Below, one piece after another: positions 30,747-39,084 of a DNA stretch of 64,000 bases; position 1 is the first letter of the stretch; each line of letters begins with the position of its first letter. This DNA is from Cladocopium goreaui (lineage: Eukaryota; Sar; Dinophyceae; Suessiales; Symbiodiniaceae). Under the pieces are notes generated by a model. It saw only the letters and a program-made list of their open reading frames with translations. It searched no databases and was not told where the DNA came from. The stretch is from contig CAMXCT020001696.1 of NCBI GenBank assembly GCA_947184155.2, forward strand, positions 73,219-137,218. Direction: 5' to 3'. A program made the position numbers and the translations under genes.

Positions 30747-31379
30747 TCATGCACATACACACAGACGCATTTCCACACAGAATTCGTTGGTCTCCCGATT
30801 TTCTATGGCTACCCCTCCCGATAAGCCTCCATTTTCTGTGACGATTGATGGGGAGTGCGCAATATTGAAGCCTGGATAGGTTTGGAGAAAATTGGTAGCA
30901 GTGCTCGCTGTCCATCTAGTTTCTTGGAGGCAGACAATTCCCTGCCTAGCGCGGCGGAGGATGGCTTGTGTCTTTGGGTTAGTCCATTGCAACGTTCTCC
31001 ACCCTGATACATTCCATGTGGTTAAATGTCGAAGTGCAGTACAGCAATCTTGTTTCTTTTCTAGACGATATTTAAGGACTTCAGCACAGAGGAGGCTGAA
31101 CTCAGAAGAGTTGGTCAGCGCTTGCGCAAGGAGTTGTCTAGAGTGGGAAAAACATTCACTGTGGATGCCACACTTATTAGCCACTGTCTGAATGTCTAAT
31201 ATTGGCCACGGAGCAGGTATCTGGAGCACATGCGGTAGAAAAGAGAGTGACTGCAAGCAGTGCAGGCTTTTCGGACATTTGGTCATAAATTGGAGTGAAT
31301 ACAGTGCTCGAATTTGCCGGGACCACGCGTTGCGAAATTCGAGCAGTAGAGGTTTCGCAACTGTCCCGAGGCGCGGCAT
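30747..31379 (-). CDS. EEP/AP-type endonuclease, 3'-truncated
   Basis: 210 codons. Residues about 115-190 are the start of an endonuclease/exonuclease/phosphatase domain: LTTWNVSGW (metal-binding Asn), IVCLQETRWT (catalytic Glu, about 154) and GGLSGGVAI. Homology ends near 30806, where a short tandem repeat begins, so the second half including the SDH motif is missing. The ATG follows the upstream stop as TAACCATG, a stop-start arrangement that suits termination-reinitiation. In a LINE this enzyme nicks the target DNA. It is inactive here as it stands. Confidence 0.8.
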   Translation of the reverse strand: MPRLGTVAKPLLLEFRNAWSRQIRALYSLQFMTKCPKSLHCLQSLSFLPHVLQIPAPWPILDIQTVANKCGIHSECFSHSRQLLAQALTNSSEFSLLCAEVLKYRLEKKQDCCTALRHLTTWNVSGWRTLQWTNPKTQAILRRARQGIVCLQETRWTASTATNFLQTYPGFNIAHSPSIVTENGGLSGGVAIENRETNEFCVEMRLCVCA

Positions 31380-31381
31380 GG

Positions 31382-32908
31382 TTACTGGTTACACTTAATG
31401 AGAGAACACACAAAAAAGGCAAAATCAGGGGAGGCATCATCTGTATTCCAGCTACATGCGAGTTCCTGACTAATTTTCCCAATAGGGTTAATGTGTGGAA
31501 GAGTGTCACTATGATCTGGGTACTTGAAAACACGGCTGTCGATGGATGCTTTAATCAGGCATGTTTGATAACCCTTAGTGTCATCGAGCTTCCAGTCGTG
31601 CGCAGCAGCAACAGCGACATCACCCTTGTTGTCAATAAACATGCAACCATGGAATTCAGGATAAGAACTGACTGCCGTGTGTATATTGCAAGAGGATTGT
31701 TCTACAAACCGAGACAGAAAGCAAACAATGCACTGGTCATATAGGAATGCACCGATAAAACGATGGCAAAGTAGATATTGTCCTTTAGGCCCATACGGAA
31801 CAGCAAACCAGATGCAGTTGGGGTTGGTGCAGTGGAAAGGGATAGGTACAGCCGTAAACGCAACAGGGCGAGGCAGTTGCTGCCATGGGATGTCAACCCG
31901 GGTATGACAATTCCACGCGGCAGTGTCAAGGTGAAAAGTATTCGAGCGTGGAAATTGAACACAATAGACAGTCCATTTGGCAGGGGCGTCCCCAAAAGTG
32001 GTAATATGTGCTTGATCCTCCCAATCAGCAATATGAACAAAATGGACAGAAACCTGCTCACGATGTAATATGGAGTACAGCCAGAGCAAAGTTTGCGTCA
32101 TGGTGGAGGCGCACTGTCCAACAGATTTAAGCATGTGGGAGATCCATTCCTTGGCTTGAGGACAATGGCGCTCGATAGTAGCATCATAATTGTGCCCAAG
32201 GAAGAATTGCAGTAAATCTTCCGCTCTGCCAATTCCTGCTCCGAAAAACTTCATTCCTACAAGGACGCTTTGCATGTGTTTTTCCTGAAGGAGTTGAACT
32301 GCAGTTGGCGATAGCTGCGATGGCGGTCTGTCGTCCATAACACCTAGGTCGGCAGGGTGAATCTTACGGGCAGTAGGCAGCAGTTGCTTAGGAAGTACAT
32401 TTGGCATGATTGGGGTTAAGGGTCCTTCGAGTGCATGAATTGGAAATTCTGGCATTGGGTCAAGACCAATTTGCTTGGAGGAGAAATCACGAATACGTTG
32501 TTCTCGTGCCAGGGTTTGTACTTGTTCACGCAGGGCTTGATATTGAGCTCGAGCCTGTTTTGGGTGAGCGACTCCGGACCATGCATGCTTGGTTGCTGTG
32601 TCAGCAGGTTCGGTCAGCCAGTCGCGTAGCCGCTCAGGGTGTCCTACGGCTGCCTGAATATATTCAGGATGAAAGCTATTACCACAATAGTTTCTAACTG
32701 TAAATTCAGTGAGCAGCGAACGATGTGCCTGTACTCTGTCAAAATGGTTGTGCAATCCAGCTAGTTTTTCGACCTCCTCACAGTGCAAGATTCTCATGGG
32801 TGCTTTGATGTGGGGATGATGGAATATTGGCAGGATAGCACGGACAAGCCGGTCTCTATCAATGGTGCTCACTTTTTTTGTCGGAGAGACTGCAGGAAAC
32901 GATTCCAT
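31382..32908 (-). CDS. 508-codon ORF: DNMT motif-X end plus unknown domain
   Basis: Residues about 10-85 look like the C-terminal end of a DNMT3-type methyltransferase: RILHCEEVEKLAGLHNHF followed by VRNYCGNSFHPEYIQAA, matching the ERVFGFP-like and motif X (GNSF) positions. The catalytic part is in the preceding ORF, so the two are one domain divided by a -1 frame change at the A7 run at 32873-32879. Residues about 190-508 form an unknown domain with many Cys, His and Trp, for example FHCTNPNCIWFAVPYG and WKLDDTKGYQTCLIK. Overlaps the upstream ORF by 40 nt; the ATG at 32908 lies inside the overlap. Confidence 0.75.
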   Translation of the reverse strand: MESFPAVSPTKKVSTIDRDRLVRAILPIFHHPHIKAPMRILHCEEVEKLAGLHNHFDRVQAHRSLLTEFTVRNYCGNSFHPEYIQAAVGHPERLRDWLTEPADTATKHAWSGVAHPKQARAQYQALREQVQTLAREQRIRDFSSKQIGLDPMPEFPIHALEGPLTPIMPNVLPKQLLPTARKIHPADLGVMDDRPPSQLSPTAVQLLQEKHMQSVLVGMKFFGAGIGRAEDLLQFFLGHNYDATIERHCPQAKEWISHMLKSVGQCASTMTQTLLWLYSILHREQVSVHFVHIADWEDQAHITTFGDAPAKWTVYCVQFPRSNTFHLDTAAWNCHTRVDIPWQQLPRPVAFTAVPIPFHCTNPNCIWFAVPYGPKGQYLLCHRFIGAFLYDQCIVCFLSRFVEQSSCNIHTAVSSYPEFHGCMFIDNKGDVAVAAAHDWKLDDTKGYQTCLIKASIDSRVFKYPDHSDTLPHINPIGKISQELACSWNTDDASPDFAFFVCSLIKCNQ

Positions 32909-34485
32909 GCGCGCAGATAGTGTGGCGGTAGGGATTTCTCGAAGTCAAGGGCAGGGATTATATCACTGGAATGCATTTTGGCTTTGAGTTGAAATTGAGC
33001 TTTATCTCCCCAGAAGAGGTAGTCCCATATGAGAGAAATCGGTTGGTACGCCGTCCAAGATAGCTGATACACATTGTATCCTAGGACTGATCTGACTCGT
33101 AGGAGTGGTCCAAAGGGAATCGGATGACCATCAAAGTCTAATAAGGGCCCTTCTATGTCACTTGGTTCAAGGACGACCGCCTTAGAGACTTTGACACAGT
33201 CTTGGTAGTTGCGAAAGTAAAATCTGTTACGTCGTATGCCATGTGTATTCTTGGGGTCAACTCGGAAGCTGTCAGGAGTGGAATCAGGGTTAAGCCCAAG
33301 GGCACGGAGGATTGCTTTGCGATGAATGTCAAGCATGGCACCTGCATTTTCAAGCAGAAAACGAATGTATTCAAGAGGATAGTTCATTTGCACAAGCCAC
33401 AGGATTACGTGGACATAGTAAAAAAGGGAGCTACAGTGGCCAGTGAGTCCAAGGAGTCCTTTAAGAGGACCGGCTGGGGTGAGGTCCTGACAGGGTGAAC
33501 CCGCAATTACAAACCAGCGACACTGTGGTCCAGCTAATGCAAATGCTTCCTTAAGTATTTGACATTGATTGCGAATAAGCTGCCGCACATCGTTTGCATA
33601 GAGCGTGTAAGTGTCTTTGCTGGCTTGGGTCCATTCACCATCCGTGCGAAGACCAAATTGTTCCCCAACGAGTTGTCTAAGGATTGGATCACATTCTGCA
33701 ACAATGATGATACGCGGGGCACATCCTATAGCTTTAGTGATGGCCGGAATAGCTGAGCCTACACCGTCAAAAAGGCTAATGATGGCATATGGGTGAACTT
33801 TGGAATGCTTAGCCCTTTTGGGAGGGGATGCATCTTTCTCCTTCACGAAGGAACTATGGGGAGCACCATTCTCACCACTGACTGGAGGGCGAAGGCTATC
33901 AGCATGTCCACAGGATGGACTGACTTTGTTGCAGTTATCATCAGGGCGTGACCGGACAGCCTCTGCTGGTGTATGCTCATGCGTTGAACACTGGGCACCC
34001 GCATTGATACTGACTGGTGTCAAAGCCTCAGTTTCATGAGGGTAAGGGGCAGCAACAAGCTCTTTACTACTAAGGTCTGCACGGGGTAGTGTGACATTAT
34101 CGTTTAGAGGAGTGTCCGTGCGGCCAACTGTGAGTGCCCCACAGTGGCTTTCAGACGTATCACCCGTTATGTCATCGTTCTGGCCAGCATGTGGAATGGG
34201 TGTACTACCATGAGGAAACGGCGGACCAAGGCCAACCATGTGTACCCCATGGTGGCAGCTATGATCATTGCCGGCCGGCTCATTAGGCAGGGGGAGAGAC
34301 GTGTGTTCAGTTGGGGGTGGGTAACCAACCACGGGTACCCCGTGTTGATCACCCGCCCCACTGTGTTCAGGGTGAGTGTGTTTCGGGGTATCGGCAGGAG
34401 GGAGGTTCTCACTTGATGGTGGGGGGTCGATTGTCTTGTCATCCAATGCTTCAGTTAACTTATCTGAAGTACTGTTATTTCCCAA
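32869..34485 (-). CDS. DNMT3-like cytosine-5 DNA methyltransferase (catalytic part)
   Basis: 538 codons from a TTG; sense continues further upstream in frame (PSRKKLG). Residues 1-230 are a disordered linker that contains two hairpin-encoded peptides (HHGVHMVG, QHGVPVVG). Catalytic domain: motif I IISLFDGVGSA (about 238), IV AGSPCQDLTPAG with the catalytic Cys (about 328), VI FLLENAGAM (about 378) and VIII HGIRRNRFYFRN (about 417). The spacing and the SPCQDL, ENAGAM and RNRFYFRN set resemble DNMT3 more than DNMT1. It would transfer methyl from SAM to cytosine. Motif X is in the next ORF, beyond a -1 change. Cytosine methyltransferases carried by dinoflagellate retrotransposons are already known (de Mendoza and colleagues, 2018). 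Confidence 0.88.
   Translation of the reverse strand: MGNNSTSDKLTEALDDKTIDPPPSSENLPPADTPKHTHPEHSGAGDQHGVPVVGYPPPTEHTSLPLPNEPAGNDHSCHHGVHMVGLGPPFPHGSTPIPHAGQNDDITGDTSESHCGALTVGRTDTPLNDNVTLPRADLSSKELVAAPYPHETEALTPVSINAGAQCSTHEHTPAEAVRSRPDDNCNKVSPSCGHADSLRPPVSGENGAPHSSFVKEKDASPPKRAKHSKVHPYAIISLFDGVGSAIPAITKAIGCAPRIIIVAECDPILRQLVGEQFGLRTDGEWTQASKDTYTLYANDVRQLIRNQCQILKEAFALAGPQCRWFVIAGSPCQDLTPAGPLKGLLGLTGHCSSLFYYVHVILWLVQMNYPLEYIRFLLENAGAMLDIHRKAILRALGLNPDSTPDSFRVDPKNTHGIRRNRFYFRNYQDCVKVSKAVVLEPSDIEGPLLDFDGHPIPFGPLLRVRSVLGYNVYQLSWTAYQPISLIWDYLFWGDKAQFQLKAKMHSSDIIPALDFEKSLPPHYLRAWNRFLQSLRQKK
32873..32879 (-). promoter_or_regulatory. A AAA AAG slippery heptamer within the DNMT domain
   Basis: Codons in the upstream frame are CAA AAA AAG TGA, so A AAA AAG is in the canonical X XXY YYZ phase directly before a stop. 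A -1 slip gives ...KK VSTIDRDRL and joins catalytic motifs I-VIII to motif X. Either a programmed site or an indel in the A7 run. Confidence 0.55.
34235..34253 (-). repeat. small hairpin inside the DNMT ORF, loop TGTACCC
   Basis: ACCATG TGTACCC CATGGT, perfect 6-bp stem; encodes HHGVHMVG in the disordered linker. Confidence 0.85.
34327..34346 (-). repeat. small hairpin inside the DNMT ORF, loop GGTACCC
   Basis: AACCACG GGTACCC CGTGTT, one bulged C; encodes QHGVPVVG in the disordered linker. Confidence 0.75.
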
Positions 34486-35471
34486 TTTCTTTCTTGAAGG
34501 CTGGGGGCCTGATATCGTTTGGCACTGATGCCGAGAGTATTTTTGGGTTTTAACTTTGGTTTTTTGGGACGATGAGACTGCTTGGCACTCTGAAGTGTGG
34601 CAGGTACAATGGCTTTATACTGTGGAGGTTGGAAGGAATAAGGCTGATGTTCATGCCGACAGAAAACAAAACCCCATACAGCGGAGGTTGCTTTCAGTTG
34701 TTCGACCGGGATCCAAGCATGGCCTCGTAGGTTATCATAAACAAGAACCTGTCCTTCATTGCACCGTTCAATGATAAGAAAATGGTGTGACGACTTTCCT
34801 TGAACAATGATGATACCAGTGATAATGAAAGATTGAGAAACGGGATTGACACTCAGGGTAGGAACATCGAAGAGCTGTCCAAGGAGGTTTAATGCCTTGG
34901 TGGCAATTGGCAGTTGCTCAATGGGGCTTGTAATCTTAAGGGTGAAAGTCATACAACCTTCAATTTCTTCATTGCTTTGTTGGTCCTGATTGTAACAGTC
35001 ACTGGCATGAGAAAAACCAACATCCTCCCTGTCAAGCGCAAGGCGCGGAGCCCGATCTGCAATCATTTGTGGAAGATCAATGGTATCATTCTCAAGGTTA
35101 ATACTCAACATTGTATCAAACAGAGCAGCAGAAACCTTACCCGATGCATTACATGAAAGGCAGTTCACATGAAAATGCGCAAAGAAGAATTCGCTATGGT
35201 CTGGAAATAAATCATCACAGGCTGCAATAATCGCGGTGTCAAGGTCAGAGACTTGCCCGGGCGGAAAGGCATTCACGTTCAGGTAGCTGGCAAAAGCAGC
35301 GCAGACCTCTCCAACGCTCACTCGTCTTCCTTGCACAGTAGCAGTCTGGTCAGCCCATGTCCATCCATTGCCAATAGCACATAGGACTAATTCTCTAATG
35401 TGGCCATGAAACATGTTATCATTCCAAGGTGCATGGGTGAGGACACGAAGTGCAGTAACCGCATAGCACAT
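34455..35471 (-). CDS. USP-like cysteine protease (deubiquitinase-type)
   Basis: 338 codons from the ATG, but sense begins upstream (HGDCDYFAKLATC...INFPSYM) in a frame open from about 35600. A Cys box SYMCYAVTALRVLTHAPW resembles the N..CY.N..LQ.L box of ubiquitin-specific proteases. Downstream are CLSCNASGK (one zinc-type Cys pair) and a His box SSHHFLIIER...VLVYDNLRGHAWIP (about 230-255), ending in AVWGFVFCRH. The usual USP catalytic core is about 300 residues, so the length fits. Cysteine proteases (OTU, Ulp) are known from some LINEs; a USP-type one is, to my knowledge, unusual. It could process the polyprotein or counter host ubiquitin. Overlaps the next ORF by 31 nt in the -1 frame. 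Confidence 0.65.
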   Translation of the reverse strand: MCYAVTALRVLTHAPWNDNMFHGHIRELVLCAIGNGWTWADQTATVQGRRVSVGEVCAAFASYLNVNAFPPGQVSDLDTAIIAACDDLFPDHSEFFFAHFHVNCLSCNASGKVSAALFDTMLSINLENDTIDLPQMIADRAPRLALDREDVGFSHASDCYNQDQQSNEEIEGCMTFTLKITSPIEQLPIATKALNLLGQLFDVPTLSVNPVSQSFIITGIIIVQGKSSHHFLIIERCNEGQVLVYDNLRGHAWIPVEQLKATSAVWGFVFCRHEHQPYSFQPPQYKAIVPATLQSAKQSHRPKKPKLKPKNTLGISAKRYQAPSLQERNWEITVLQIS

Positions 35472-38400
35472 GTAGCTTGGGAAATTGATGAGATAACACG
35501 TTGCAAGCTTGGCAAAGTAATCGCAGTCACCATGGGAAGATGAGCTGGGCCATCCAGTGATGATTTCTCTATTGGAAATAAGGAGATTACTGCTTTGTTC
35601 AGAATATTGTCAATAGGGCTATGTGAGGCTTTGACAAAGATTACATCATCGCTAGGAGCATGCGTTTTCGCATTATCATCCAGTGGTTGATAGGCGGCAT
35701 TTTGTGCTAAGAAGTCAAGGATAGTTCCGGGTGGTTGATTAGGTGTACCCCTGTGCTCATCTTTGCTGCTGCTCGTCTGTTTGCTGATCTGTTGGCTCTT
35801 GTGTGCTGGTAAACCAACTTGTAAGGTAAGATTGTCAGAATGGTCTTGCTGTTTCGGCGTTGGGTTATTGGCAATATACGCTGGAGGTTTAAGTGATTTT
35901 GCGGCCTGAGGCATGGAGTGGGTATGAGTGGGTTTGTGGGTAGCATCCTTTCTCTGAGTGGGGCAGTCCATTAGCGAGGGTTGAACAGTGGCGTTGGGGA
36001 CAAAATGGGCCTGGGCAGTAGGTTGGGAAGTGTCACACAACCGTGAGTACCCCACGTTGGCGACATCTTCGCGATCAGTGGGCATGCCTGCGTTCTGGTG
36101 CAAGTGTTTCATTTTGGGGGAACTGGGGCTGCTCGTAATGCCATCTTGGGTATTTTGTCCTGGTTCGCGATGGTGATTCTGATCGAGGTTGGCCTTGGCA
36201 AGGTTGCTGTTAGAGGCGACAGGGGAATGACCATGGAGAGTATTTACAAGTTGGCGCGATTCTTTGTCAGAACTATGAGTGTCGTCGTCAACCGGATCAA
36301 GCGCTGTTGCAATACATTCCATGGGAACATCATCACAGTGTTCGCCGGCAGGTGCCTGATGGTGCGTTTCAGGGGGTTCTGGGAGTTTGCTGTTATTGGT
36401 TGGGGCAGGCTGCATCTCAATATCGCCCTCAGGGGGTATGTTGGGAGATCCTCTGCACTGCCTGGGTTTGTAAGGTGGGCGGTATGCCGGTCTATTCCAT
36501 GTTGGTGTTGGACTCGACTGTCCATGAGAAGGCACACTCTTAGTGCTGTTCATTCCATGGCCGTTTGGAAAGTGAGCAGTCGGTGTGGCATTAGTATACT
36601 GCTCTTTCAATCCAGCATGGGTAGTGCCAACATCAGGGGTTCTTTGCGATGATACGATACAAGCATATGCTTCTCGGAGGTAACAACACTGCATTTTATC
36701 AACGACCTGCGATATTGAAATTCCAGGTGGGAGTGTGACAAAAATTGAGGATGGTTCAAAAGTACGTATGATTAATTCATCATAGTATCGTACCTTCCAT
36801 TCATCACGCTCGAAGTGGATGGATTTCAAATGAAAACACTGCTCGGGACCAAGGACGATATGATAAAAAAGCCATTTCATATGGTCCCTATGCTTGATAA
36901 ATTCATGATGAAGTAAATCAATCTTAACAGTGTCAGGATTCACCACAAAGGATTCCTGGATGAAAGAGTTGTCACAGAAATTAACTTTTTGTAAACATTC
37001 CATCAAGGGCATATGCAACTCTTTAGGCGAGAAAAACCATGCCGGCGGTTGGGACGCAATGGCAATGATATTGGTGAAGTCCTGCATAGAGTCAATGACA
37101 GTGGTGCGCAAATCATAATATCTTTTGGCTGACTGTTTCTTATTTGGTTCGAAAGAAAGATGACTGATTCTACCTTCTTTAGGGATCATTTGTTGAGCAA
37201 TGACTTTATTCCAGTGATCCCGCCTGGTTTCGACTTCAGTAAGGGAGACATCAGCACGAAAGTCTTCTGCAGAGGGGCACTGGTGCTGAATAACCACTTG
37301 GCCAGGGTCACAATTCAGCGAGAGAGGAAGAGAGTCTTCATGTTTAATCTCGATATCAAAACAGAGACACTTTTGCTGCGACCTGTCGACCTGGCACCAA
37401 CGAATGGAGAAATTAACAGCCCCCACTTTTTGTTTGAGCAATCGTATTAAAGATGATTGATTTGATTGGTCAAGTTGATCCTCCTTACATAATGATGAGG
37501 GAATTTCAGCCCATAAAATCTGTGCAGGTGCGTACTGAAAGGAGCCAATCTTGCCAAATTTGACTTGAAAGTGATTAGAATCATGGGCAGTCTGTGTGCA
37601 ATGTGGTTCTGATCGCAGCATGTGGACAGTGAAAGCACCCTGTTTAGGCCCAATCGGCAGATGTACATCAAATGGAAGAAGGGCTAAGTGAAGGTTAATG
37701 ACAAGTGACGGCGATCCAAAGATGGCAAGTCTTCTGTAATTCATGAAGTGGTACCTCACTTTAAGGTTGGCTAATTGGACAAGAATCTCATTAAGCACAG
37801 TGTTCGGAAAAGCCTTCAAATCCAATACTGACATAGTAATTCCATGTGGAAAATGCTTTTGGAATTCTGAGTCGTCCCATGGAAAGAAATGCTTAACCTG
37901 ACATTCTGCAAGTCCATGCAACCAAGCGGCATCAACAGTTGGCTGTAAGATCTTCTCTACAAGTTCGATGTCTGCCAAGCAATCATTGGCAATTTGGACA
38001 GTGAGTGAGGTGACATCGATCTTATCTGATATACGATGGCATCCATTGGGTCTTCTGAAATCAATATAGTTAACTACAGAAAGGCCCTGAAGTTCACTGA
38101 TCGTCTGGTGTCGTTCAACAACAGTTCTGGGAAAGACATACTCCAGCGTTCTGCAGGGTCGAGGCCAAGAAACATGGCAGTGTTCGGCATACGGTTCAAC
38201 CTGGCATGCAATGAGATATTTCTCTTGGTTATTTGCGGAGCAAAAGGTAACCCCAAGATTTTGCATGAAGCCGACATGCTGAACTTTATCGTTGAGAAGA
38301 TTGTATAGCCATGCAGAAGCTTCAAATTCACTGGTACTACTTGAACAAGTGAAGACAAAATGAACAGAAATATCTTTGTTAAGGCATATGTCTATGAATT

Positions 38401-38611
38401 TCTGAAGGACATAAGCTTTGGGGAGCAATAGGCAGAGGCCTACTCCTGTATCACTGTGATCAAAAGCTTCTTCATAAGTGATCACTGTACCTGAATATCT
38501 GTTCGAGTCAATATCACTTGGACAGTTCGCCACAAAAAGATGTTCTTTCCCAAGACTAGACACCAACTCAATGGCATGTTGTTCAACAGTGTCATGAGGG
38601 TTGCAGTTCAT
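35387..38611 (-). CDS. 1,074-codon first ORF of module II, unknown
   Basis: Residues 1-680 look globular and are unassigned. They include a segment rich in Phe, His and Trp (HFFPWDDSEFQKHFPHG) and no zinc knuckle or RRM that I recognise. Residues 690-1000 are disordered, rich in Pro, Gln, Asn and His, and contain a hairpin-derived peptide (NVGYSRLC). The ATG follows a leader of about 470 nt that begins with spliced-leader relics. The end overlaps the USP ORF by at least 85 nt in the -1 frame; no classic slippery heptamer is visible in that overlap. Position suggests an ORF1-type RNA-binding or particle protein, without motif proof. Confidence 0.75.
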   Translation of the reverse strand: MNCNPHDTVEQHAIELVSSLGKEHLFVANCPSDIDSNRYSGTVITYEEAFDHSDTGVGLCLLLPKAYVLQKFIDICLNKDISVHFVFTCSSSTSEFEASAWLYNLLNDKVQHVGFMQNLGVTFCSANNQEKYLIACQVEPYAEHCHVSWPRPCRTLEYVFPRTVVERHQTISELQGLSVVNYIDFRRPNGCHRISDKIDVTSLTVQIANDCLADIELVEKILQPTVDAAWLHGLAECQVKHFFPWDDSEFQKHFPHGITMSVLDLKAFPNTVLNEILVQLANLKVRYHFMNYRRLAIFGSPSLVINLHLALLPFDVHLPIGPKQGAFTVHMLRSEPHCTQTAHDSNHFQVKFGKIGSFQYAPAQILWAEIPSSLCKEDQLDQSNQSSLIRLLKQKVGAVNFSIRWCQVDRSQQKCLCFDIEIKHEDSLPLSLNCDPGQVVIQHQCPSAEDFRADVSLTEVETRRDHWNKVIAQQMIPKEGRISHLSFEPNKKQSAKRYYDLRTTVIDSMQDFTNIIAIASQPPAWFFSPKELHMPLMECLQKVNFCDNSFIQESFVVNPDTVKIDLLHHEFIKHRDHMKWLFYHIVLGPEQCFHLKSIHFERDEWKVRYYDELIIRTFEPSSIFVTLPPGISISQVVDKMQCCYLREAYACIVSSQRTPDVGTTHAGLKEQYTNATPTAHFPNGHGMNSTKSVPSHGQSSPTPTWNRPAYRPPYKPRQCRGSPNIPPEGDIEMQPAPTNNSKLPEPPETHHQAPAGEHCDDVPMECIATALDPVDDDTHSSDKESRQLVNTLHGHSPVASNSNLAKANLDQNHHREPGQNTQDGITSSPSSPKMKHLHQNAGMPTDREDVANVGYSRLCDTSQPTAQAHFVPNATVQPSLMDCPTQRKDATHKPTHTHSMPQAAKSLKPPAYIANNPTPKQQDHSDNLTLQVGLPAHKSQQISKQTSSSKDEHRGTPNQPPGTILDFLAQNAAYQPLDDNAKTHAPSDDVIFVKASHSPIDNILNKAVISLFPIEKSSLDGPAHLPMVTAITLPSLQRVISSISQATCAMRLLHFVSSPMHLGMITCFMATLEN
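36038..36059 (-). repeat. small hairpin inside the 1,074-codon ORF, loop AGTACCC
   Basis: CAACCGTG AGTACCC CACGTTG, one bulged C; encodes NVGYSRLC in a disordered stretch. Confidence 0.75.
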
Positions 38612-38624
38612 GTAGTCGCCTATA

Positions 38625-38643
38625 ACCCAGAGTACCCCTGGGT
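38625..38643 (-). repeat. small hairpin in leader, loop AGTACCC
   Basis: ACCCAG AGTACCC CTGGGT, perfect 6-bp stem, 14 nt upstream of the first ORF. Confidence 0.85.
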
Positions 38644-38716
38644 ACAGTGACTACACAGAGGCAGGCAAGAGGGGCAACCTGGGCGGAAAAGGCGATAACA
38701 AGGACAACAAAGACTA

Positions 38717-38733
38717 CACTGAGTACCCCAGTG
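38717..38733 (-). repeat. small hairpin in leader, loop AGTACCC
   Basis: CACTG AGTACCC CAGTG, perfect 5-bp stem. Confidence 0.85.
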
Positions 38734-38778
38734 AGCCTTGTGAATAAATCCAACAAGATCACAAGTAAAAGAACTACA

Positions 38779-38791
38779 CTGGGTACCCCAG
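38779..38791 (-). repeat. small hairpin in leader, loop GGTACCC
   Basis: CTG GGTACCC CAG; a weaker stem. The left flank actacactg is shared with the neighbour at 38717. Confidence 0.6.
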
Positions 38792-39033
38792 GAGTCCTTA
38801 AACAAGTGGGGTTCAAAACAGGTGTGTTCAACGGTCACAATGCAAGTGGGCAAAACAGAGAAGGTAGATCTTAAACAAACAAAACTAAGATAACCCCCCC
38901 TCCCGAATTATCCTCACAACAAACAGGTTGACGGGCACGTTTGTGCTCTTCCTACGGCAGTACTACCCTAGCCCCTTTATACTGGTGCCCCCAAAATTAA
39001 CTCACGCAAATCACCCAAGATGGATGTTTGCCC

Positions 39034-39046
39034 CTTGAGTTAAAAT
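39034..39046 (-). other. possible third, degenerate spliced-leader relic
   Basis: Minus strand ATTTTAACTCAAG, which equals the 3' end of DinoSL with GG changed to AA. Weak by itself; its position next to two better relics makes it worth noting. Confidence 0.35.
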
Positions 39047-39068
39047 CAGGTTACCCAGTCCCACGGGG

Positions 39069-39084
39069 TTTGAGCCGATACGGC
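39069..39084 (-). other. relict dinoflagellate spliced leader (inner copy)
   Basis: Minus strand GCCGTATCGGCTCAAA: the DinoSL with its middle reduced, directly following the outer copy. Tandem relics form when a spliced-leader mRNA is copied into DNA and later trans-spliced again. Confidence 0.7.

Larger units (their letters stand above)
38612..39033 (-). promoter_or_regulatory. 5' leader of module II
   Basis: Between the spliced-leader relics and the first ATG. Three hairpins of the constant-loop family and a C-rich run near 38892-38901. No upstream ORF of note. Confidence 0.55.

Noticed and set aside
34455-34560. Slippery heptamer at the USP / DNMT junction
   Set aside because: Only C AAA AAT (an A5 run) is in phase; not a canonical site.
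35387-35600. Slippery heptamer at the 1,074-codon ORF / USP junction
   Set aside because: The -1 offset is real but no X XXY YYZ heptamer was found in the overlap.
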